Source: Bacteroidales bacterium | Lineage (GTDB): Bacteria > Bacteroidota > Bacteroidia > Bacteroidales > JAAUTT01 | DNA: 38,428 nucleotides | NCBI GenBank assembly: GCA_025361285.1 | Contig: JANYAP010000102.1 | Coordinates: 1-38,428, forward strand | Direction: 5' to 3' | Part shown: positions 33,741 through 38,428 of the stretch, in pieces | Position numbering within the stretch: the stretch's first letter is position 1 | How the letters are laid out: each line of letters starts with the position of its first letter | The notes under the pieces: generated by a model | The model's input: only the letters and a program-made list of their open reading frames with translations | Database searches by the model: none | Told to the model about the DNA's origin: nothing | Position numbers and translations under genes: made by a program

Positions 33741-33846
33741 ATGCTAAAAACGTTTCGGTTTTATATAAGGTTCTGCGAACAAAATACTGATTAATAAGCA
33801 ACTAAGCGAAACAAATAAACGACCATTTGGGTTTTGGTAAGTTATG

Positions 33847-34249
33847 TTATTCAAATTCAAAACCTACATTATTCTTAAGGAAAACTCTAAAACCTTTTGC
33901 AACTTCTATTGCTTCCTCTCGATCTTTATTTGATAAATTGAACTTTACATCGGGATACCGTATTTCAATACCAAAAGCATTTAGTTTCATAATGCGCTCA
34001 TAAAATGCTCGGTCAAGTGGTATCGCGTCATCAAGTGAGTCTAATAGATATCTTAAATCGTGGCTTCTTTTAAATGAAATTGAGTTTTTTTTCGAGTAAA
34101 CATTTAATATACTTTTCGCTGGCTTGTTGGCAATGAAATGCAAGTGTATCGGAATATTCGGGAATATGTAAATTGATGACAATAGCCGTGCCAAGATCAT
34201 GGTCGGCCTTTTCAATCCAATCCTTTAATCTTTCCTCGCTAGCGTTCAT
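33847..34249 (-). pseudogene. HEPN-domain gene with a frameshift in an A8 run
   Basis: From ATG 34249 the frame reads MNASEERLKDWIEKADHDLG, TAIVINLHIPEYSDTLAFHC, QQASEKYIKCLLEKK and stops soon after an A8 run (T8 at 34085-34092). With one A fewer the frame continues as NSISFKRSHDLRYLLDSLDD through AFYERIMKLNAFGIEIRYPD to VGFEFE and a stop at 33847. The whole is a typical HEPN protein (about 133 residues), a toxin or RNase-like partner of MNT nucleotidyltransferases. The start overlaps the MNT gene's stop by 11 bases, so translation was coupled. It may be a true pseudogene, a phase-variable gene or a product of slippage at the run. A base-call error in the homopolymer is also possible. Confidence 0.8.
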
Positions 34250-34553
34250 ACATTAATTGGGCCTCTTTTATGGCTGTATTTACAAATGAATAACATTTCA
34301 TTTCCCCCTTTTCAAATTCATCATTAGTATATACTACTATATCAACAGGTAATTTCGAACCTATCAGTAACCTTTGAATCTCAATACTTCTTTTATACTT
34401 TGGTTCTAAAGTTTCTTTAATAACCAATAAATCAATATCACTGTCTTCATCTGCTAGCCCTGTTGCGTAGGAACCAAATAGAAACTTTTTATTGGGATTA
34501 ATATTCGAAGCAATCAGAAATACTATATTTGAAATTGTGCTTTTATCAATCAT
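34239..34553 (-). CDS. MNT-type nucleotidyltransferase (toxin-antitoxin module partner)
   Basis: The protein has 104 residues. The minimal nucleotidyltransferase motif is complete: KKFLFGSYATGLADEDSDID (about 21-40), with GSYA followed at the right spacing by DSDIDLLV (metal-binding D38 and D40), and a third acidic residue in LPVDIVVY (about 73-80). MNT proteins of this type modify (AMPylate) and neutralise a HEPN partner encoded next to them. Here the HEPN gene follows with an 11-base overlap and is frameshifted. A near-consensus -7 box (complement of TAAAGGTA, 34576-34583) sits 22 bases before the start. The MNT gene itself appears intact. Confidence 0.87.
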   Translation of the reverse strand: MIDKSTISNIVFLIASNINPNKKFLFGSYATGLADEDSDIDLLVIKETLEPKYKRSIEIQRLLIGSKLPVDIVVYTNDEFEKGEMKCYSFVNTAIKEAQLMYER

Positions 34554-34575
34554 AATATTGAACTATTTATGCAGA

Positions 34576-34583
34576 TAAAGGTA
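34576..34583 (-). promoter_or_regulatory. Near-consensus -7 box of the MNT/HEPN operon
   Basis: The minus strand reads TACCTTTA, matching seven of eight positions of TAnnTTTG, 22 bases before the MNT start. Confidence 0.35.
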
Positions 34584-34631
34584 GCTTAATTTTTTGCAAT
34601 GCTCTTGATCTCTTATTAATTGAAGTTGCAA

Positions 34632-36023
34632 CTAAGTAATTAATTGCCTTATTCGCTCTATTTGACTTTGCTTGTTTACCTCACGCAATCTGCGAGCTGT
34701 GTTTGTAAAATACTGATGACTTGAAATAAACGACAACTGGAGCTTGTTCCAATCGTTTAATGATCCTATTTTATTTCGCACTTTTAGTTCCTCGAAAAGC
34801 TTATTCGACACTGGAATAAAGTCTATCCGCCCTAAATAATCGAGGTCGGCATCGCAAATTATCGATTCGAGCAAATTTTTAGGCTTTGGTGGCAACTTTG
34901 TACTCATTATTATTTCGCATATTTTGTCAATCTGTTCCTGACTATAATTGTACTTTGGCAGTATGTCGCGGGCAATAACAGTTCCGTGAAATTCGTGGTT
35001 GTCATAATCAACGGTATGCCCACAATCGTGAAATAGGGCGGCCGTTTTAAGAATTAATAGATCGTTGTCCGACAGCCCTTCAGCCCAGCCAATAAGCTCC
35101 ACCTCGGTAACCACATCAACAGTGTGTTTTAGGTTATGATAATGCAAATCGGTAGGTAGCTCCTGCTCAAGCTTATCGAATACGCCTTCCTGTATATCGT
35201 GGAACTGAATGAGAGCAAATTTAGTTTTGAAGTTGCTATTTGGTTTAATTCCTAATCCGTCTTCCGACAGTTCGGGCTTAATACCTGTAACCGAATAAAT
35301 ATCGAGAAATCCCTTGTATTTTACAGGCAGTTTGCCATAATACTCGCAGGTAAATATTTCTTTTATTAGCTCGTACGTCATCACCGAAATAAGCAGTTCG
35401 CCGTTTCGGCCCGACGACTCCATCCTACTGGTAATGTTTACGGTATCGCCTTTTATGTCGTAAGTAACTCGTTGCTTGCCACTTACCAACGCCGATACTG
35501 GACCGGTATGTACTGCCAAGCAAATTTCCCACAATGGTTTTGTGGATGCATTAAAAGCCTTTACTGCATGCAGCATTTGCATGGCGGCAAGTATAACCTC
35601 AACGGGATTGGTAATATTTTTATCGGGTATTCCTCCGGCGCACATGTACGAATCGCCAATAGTTTTAATTTTGGCAATCGGGTATTTATCAATTATTTCG
35701 TCGAACTTTATAAATAATTGGTCTAGCTCGTCCATAAGGGCTTCCGTGTCCATTTCGGGCGTAATATCCGAAAAGCCATGTAGTTCGGCATAAAGTACGG
35801 TAACCATATTAAACTTTAACGATTGTGCCCTATCGGAACTCAAAACCTCCTTAACGTCGCTATAGTGAGCGTATTTGCTTACAATTTGCTCATATTCTTC
35901 ATTTTTGCGCATCAACTCGTTATACTCCTCGCGTACAAGCCTAAGTTCGTGCGTTAATTCCTTATTTTGCTGAACTAGCCGTGCAAATCGTTTTACCAGT
36001 TGGTTGTCTTGAACTTTGTCCAT
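34632..36023 (-). CDS. Class III nucleotide cyclase fused to an HD/phosphodiesterase-like domain
   Basis: The protein has 463 residues with no membrane segment. An N-terminal coiled coil (about 8-50) precedes a class III cyclase homology domain (about 70-250). The first metal-ligand motif, usually F-x-D-I-x-G-F, reads LYAELHGFS with E80 at the aspartate position. The second reads IKTIGDSYMCAGG with K120 and D124. YDIKGDTVNITSRMES supplies D189, N196 and R200, the set expected for adenine specificity and transition-state binding. The C-terminal half is an HD domain: HYHNLKHTVDVVTEV (294-308), ALFHDCGHTVDYDNHEFHG (329-347) and a later DADLDYLG. YHN..H and HDCGH resemble cyclic-nucleotide phosphodiesterases. 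It might make and degrade a cyclic nucleotide; this is inferred. It diverges from uvrB. Confidence 0.88.
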   Translation of the reverse strand: MDKVQDNQLVKRFARLVQQNKELTHELRLVREEYNELMRKNEEYEQIVSKYAHYSDVKEVLSSDRAQSLKFNMVTVLYAELHGFSDITPEMDTEALMDELDQLFIKFDEIIDKYPIAKIKTIGDSYMCAGGIPDKNITNPVEVILAAMQMLHAVKAFNASTKPLWEICLAVHTGPVSALVSGKQRVTYDIKGDTVNITSRMESSGRNGELLISVMTYELIKEIFTCEYYGKLPVKYKGFLDIYSVTGIKPELSEDGLGIKPNSNFKTKFALIQFHDIQEGVFDKLEQELPTDLHYHNLKHTVDVVTEVELIGWAEGLSDNDLLILKTAALFHDCGHTVDYDNHEFHGTVIARDILPKYNYSQEQIDKICEIIMSTKLPPKPKNLLESIICDADLDYLGRIDFIPVSNKLFEELKVRNKIGSLNDWNKLQLSFISSHQYFTNTARRLREVNKQSQIERIRQLIT

Positions 36024-36054
36024 TCGATCTATAATGCTTAAGGTTCGCCAGTCT

Positions 36055-36062
36055 CAAAGATA
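36055..36062 (-). promoter_or_regulatory. Bacteroidota -7 box of the cyclase-HD gene
   Basis: The minus strand reads TATCTTTG, an exact match 32 bases before the start. It faces away from the identical box used for uvrB. Confidence 0.5.
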
Positions 36063-36178
36063 TATATTTTGGTTGAAACATAAGCACTCAAAAAATCATT
36101 AAGTTTTTGGCGCTGTCTGATTTTTAAAGATCATTCAGGCTATAAAAACTTGACTGGTCTGTAAGGCTATCTTTTTCG

Positions 36179-36186
36179 TATCTTTG
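36179..36186 (+). promoter_or_regulatory. Bacteroidota -7 box of uvrB
   Basis: TATCTTTG, an exact match, 26 bases before the ATG. A TTG at 36150-36152 could be the -33 part, but the 26-base gap is long. No LexA-like box was recognised. Confidence 0.5.
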
Positions 36187-36212
36187 CGAATGCACTTCTT
36201 GCACAATATTTT

Positions 36213-38234
36213 ATGAATTTTAAAATTGTTTCCGATTTCGAACCTAGCGGCGACCAGCCAAATGCTATCGAGCAATTAGTCGATGGTATTAACGATGGCC
36301 GAACTTACCACACATTGCTAGGCGTTACAGGATCGGGCAAAACATTTACCATAGCCAATGTAGTGGAACGTTTACAACGACCCGTATTGGTATTGAGCCA
36401 CAACAAAACGCTTGCAGCACAGTTGTATGGCGAGTTTAAACAGTTCTTCCCACAAAATGCAGTGGAATATTTTGTTTCGTATTACGATTATTATCAACCA
36501 GAGGCATACCTACCCAGCACTGGTACATACATTGAAAAAGATTTATCGATTAACGAAGAAATTGAAAAACTTCGGTTAAGCACTACCTCCGCTTTACTTT
36601 CTGGGCGGCGCGATGTTATTGTTGTTTCGTCGGTTTCGTGTCTGTACGGCATAGGCAACCCTGCCGATTTCGAGAGTAACACCATAAGTATTAAGCAAGG
36701 TCAAGAATATGGCCGCAACCCATTTCTGCGTAAGCTTGTCGATAGCCTGTATTTTCGCAGCGAGGTGGAATTTAAACGCGGCAGCTTTCGCGTAAAAGGC
36801 GATACTGTTGATATATACTTGGCTTATAGCGATGTTGCCTACCGCGTAATTTTTTATGGCGACGAAATTGAGGAAATATATTCGTTCGATCCTATTTCGG
36901 GACACAAAATTGAAGTTTTAACCGAAGCACTAATTTATCCGGCCAATATATTTGTTACCACTCGCGAGAGGATGCAGGGCGCTATTCGGGAAATTCAGGA
37001 CGACTTGTTTAAGCAAGTGGAGTTTTTTAAGAAAATAAACAAACCGCTCGAAGCCAAGAGGTTGGAAGATCGTGTAACATACGATTTAGAAATGATAAAA
37101 GAGCTTGGCTATTGCTCTGGCATCGAAAATTATTCGCGATATTTCGACGGTCGCAAAGCTGGAACTCGCCCCTTTTGCTTAATGGACTATTTCCCCGACG
37201 ATTTTCTGATGGTTATCGACGAAAGCCACGTTACAATATCGCAAATACGAGCCATGTATGGAGGCGATCATTCGCGAAAGCAAAACCTTGTGGAATACGG
37301 TTTTAGGCTGCCCTCGGCTATCGACAACCGTCCTCTAAAATTCGAAGAGTTCGAAACGCTTGTAGGTCAAACGGTTTTTGTTAGTGCAACCCCAGCCGAT
37401 TACGAACTCGAAAAATCAGAAGGTATTATTGTAGAGCAACTTATTCGCCCAACGGGCTTACTCGACCCAATGATTACCGTTCGTCCTAGCTTAAACCAAA
37501 TCGACGATTTACTGGAAGAAATATCACTTTGCGTGAAAAAAAACGAGCGAGCGCTGGTTACCACTCTTACCAAACGCATGGCCGAGGAACTTACCACATA
37601 CCTAACGCGTTATGGCGTTAAATGCCGCTACATACATTCCGACGTGGAAACGTTAGATCGTGTAGAAATAATGGAAGGCTTGCGTGCTGGCAAGTTCGAC
37701 GTATTGGTGGGTGTTAACCTTCTCCGCGAAGGACTCGATTTACCCGAGGTATCGCTTGTGGCAATACTCGATGCCGACAAGGAAGGCTTCCTTCGTTCCG
37801 AGCGGTCGCTAACGCAAACATCGGGGCGTGCAGCCCGAAATATCAACGGCAAAGTAATAATGTATGCCGACAAAATTACAAATAGCATGCAACGCACCAT
37901 CGACGAAACCCTTCGCCGACGCGTTATACAGCTCGATTATAATCAGAAAAACAACATTACACCCAAACAAATACAAAAGGCACTTACATCAATTATGGGC
38001 AACGCCCCCGATAAATCGCCAAACAATAAAACGAAATATTACGCCGAAACAGGGCAAATTGATGTTGCAGCAGACCCCGTAGTACAATATATGAGCAAAG
38101 AAGCCTTGGGAAAAGCAATCGATAAAACCAAAAAAGCTATGCAAAAAGCCGCCAAAGAACTCGATTTTATTGAAGCTGCCCGCCTACGCGACGAAATGTT
38201 TGCCTTGCAGGAACTGCATAGTCGTAAGTCGTAA
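36213..38234 (+). CDS. uvrB: UvrABC system protein B
   Basis: The protein has 673 residues. It is the damage-verifying helicase-like subunit of nucleotide excision repair, loaded by UvrA and binding UvrC for incision. Motifs in order are SDFEPSGDQPNAIEQLVDGI (7-26), Walker A GVTGSGKTF (38-46), the beta-hairpin YYDYYQPEAYLPSTGTYIEK (about 91-110), Walker B VIDESHVT (near 336-343), LIRPTGLLDP, and helicase motifs DVLVGVNLLREGLDLPEVSL (about 493-512) and QTSGRAARN. The C-terminal UVR domain is AMQKAAKELDFIEAARLRDE (about 640-660), the UvrC contact. The final residues (LHSRKS) are encoded inside a short dispersed repeat. Length is normal for the family. Confidence 0.98.
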   Translation: MNFKIVSDFEPSGDQPNAIEQLVDGINDGRTYHTLLGVTGSGKTFTIANVVERLQRPVLVLSHNKTLAAQLYGEFKQFFPQNAVEYFVSYYDYYQPEAYLPSTGTYIEKDLSINEEIEKLRLSTTSALLSGRRDVIVVSSVSCLYGIGNPADFESNTISIKQGQEYGRNPFLRKLVDSLYFRSEVEFKRGSFRVKGDTVDIYLAYSDVAYRVIFYGDEIEEIYSFDPISGHKIEVLTEALIYPANIFVTTRERMQGAIREIQDDLFKQVEFFKKINKPLEAKRLEDRVTYDLEMIKELGYCSGIENYSRYFDGRKAGTRPFCLMDYFPDDFLMVIDESHVTISQIRAMYGGDHSRKQNLVEYGFRLPSAIDNRPLKFEEFETLVGQTVFVSATPADYELEKSEGIIVEQLIRPTGLLDPMITVRPSLNQIDDLLEEISLCVKKNERALVTTLTKRMAEELTTYLTRYGVKCRYIHSDVETLDRVEIMEGLRAGKFDVLVGVNLLREGLDLPEVSLVAILDADKEGFLRSERSLTQTSGRAARNINGKVIMYADKITNSMQRTIDETLRRRVIQLDYNQKNNITPKQIQKALTSIMGNAPDKSPNNKTKYYAETGQIDVAADPVVQYMSKEALGKAIDKTKKAMQKAAKELDFIEAARLRDEMFALQELHSRKS

Positions 38235-38258
38235 GACACAAGTCGTAAGTCGTAAGAC
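38220..38258 (+). repeat. Tandem AGTCGTAAGTCGTAAGAC repeat overlapping the uvrB stop
   Basis: The 18-base unit AGTCGTAAGTCGTAAGAC occurs at 38220-38237 and 38241-38258, and each unit holds an inner GTCGTAA duplication. A shorter AAAAGACAC follows. The uvrB stop codon (38232-38234) lies in the first unit. This GTCGTAAGTCGTAAG pattern is of a kind I associate with Bacteroidota intergenic repeats. Confidence 0.7.
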
Positions 38259-38291
38259 AAAAGACACATTTGTCATTTTCACATCTGTAAT

Positions 38292-38307
38292 TTCAGAACT
38301 CCTGACC
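38292..38307 (+). repeat. Third copy of the TTCAGAACTCCTGACC motif
   Basis: Sixteen bases are the exact reverse complement of part of the right arm of the inverted pair at 10878-11087, starting just outside that arm. No partner arm is seen before the window ends. Confidence 0.5.
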
Positions 38308-38428
38308 TCTCGCAGTTTATGTTGCAGTAGTTTTGAAAATAATCCGCAGGTTTGTACTTGGATATGTTGTTTCGGATTGTGTCAATAATATTGCCAGTTG
38401 ATTGGCTGCCTCATTATAATGCGGAGTT

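Noticed and set aside
38220-38267. Possible CRISPR-like short repeats after uvrB
   Set aside because: Only two units, separated by 3 bases, with no spacer of fixed length and part of one unit coding for UvrB.

Overview
The window looks like chromosomal DNA from a member of the Bacteroidota, probably a Bacteroidales or Marinilabiliales-type anaerobe or facultative organism. It is AT-rich, and many genes have a perfect Bacteroidota -7 box (TAnnTTTG) about 20 nt before the start, with no Shine-Dalgarno sequence. Its proteins include BACON-domain and beta-helix lipoproteins, a DUF1566 lipoprotein and a SUMF1-like lipidless secreted protein. Many intergenic regions carry short dispersed palindromes. 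I recognised no tRNA, rRNA, CRISPR array or intact insertion sequence.

Region 1 (1-7750) is accessory surface-polysaccharide DNA. It holds the 3' end of a PL9-type pectate-lyase-like gene, a DUF1566 lipoprotein, an MBOAT O-acyltransferase plus SGNH-hydrolase pair, and a convergent BACON/beta-helix lipoprotein. The 5' flank of the MBOAT gene (block A, about 330 bp) and the 5' end of the BACON gene (block B, 100 bp) also occur fused directly to each other at 670-1097. That looks like a second copy of this cassette from which the 4.3-kb interior has been lost. A 426-bp inverted-repeat (MITE-like) element lies next to it.

Region 2 (7750-15500) holds a NhaD Na+/H+ antiporter, citrate synthase, a repeat-rich 960-bp spacer, and a 1117-residue secreted protein with Ig/PKD-like and thrombospondin type-3 (calcium-binding) repeats.

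Region 3 (15160-21390) holds a DUF2185 protein, a CobW/G3E GTPase and a pentapeptide-repeat protein, all read leftward. Next to them is a DMSO-reductase-type operon in the order dmsC-dmsA-dmsB, whose catalytic subunit lacks a visible twin-arginine signal.

Region 4 (21390-25013) is a hybrid sensor kinase (REC-PAS-HisKA-HATPase-REC) surrounded by decayed genes: a frameshifted HI0074-family nucleotidyltransferase partner, an unrecognised frameshifted fragment, and the 3' half of an XRE-type antitoxin.

Region 5 (25014-30730) holds a secreted EEP-family phosphatase/nuclease translationally linked to a beta-helix lipoprotein, a GNAT protein, a SUMF1/FGE-like secreted protein and a dGTPase. Region 6 (30955-33740) is a thioredoxin-like, GT9 and GT4 operon for envelope glycan synthesis. 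Region 7 (33847-38428) holds an MNT/HEPN toxin-antitoxin-type pair with the HEPN gene frameshifted in an A8 run, a class III nucleotide cyclase fused to an HD/phosphodiesterase-like domain, and uvrB, whose last codons lie in a short dispersed repeat.
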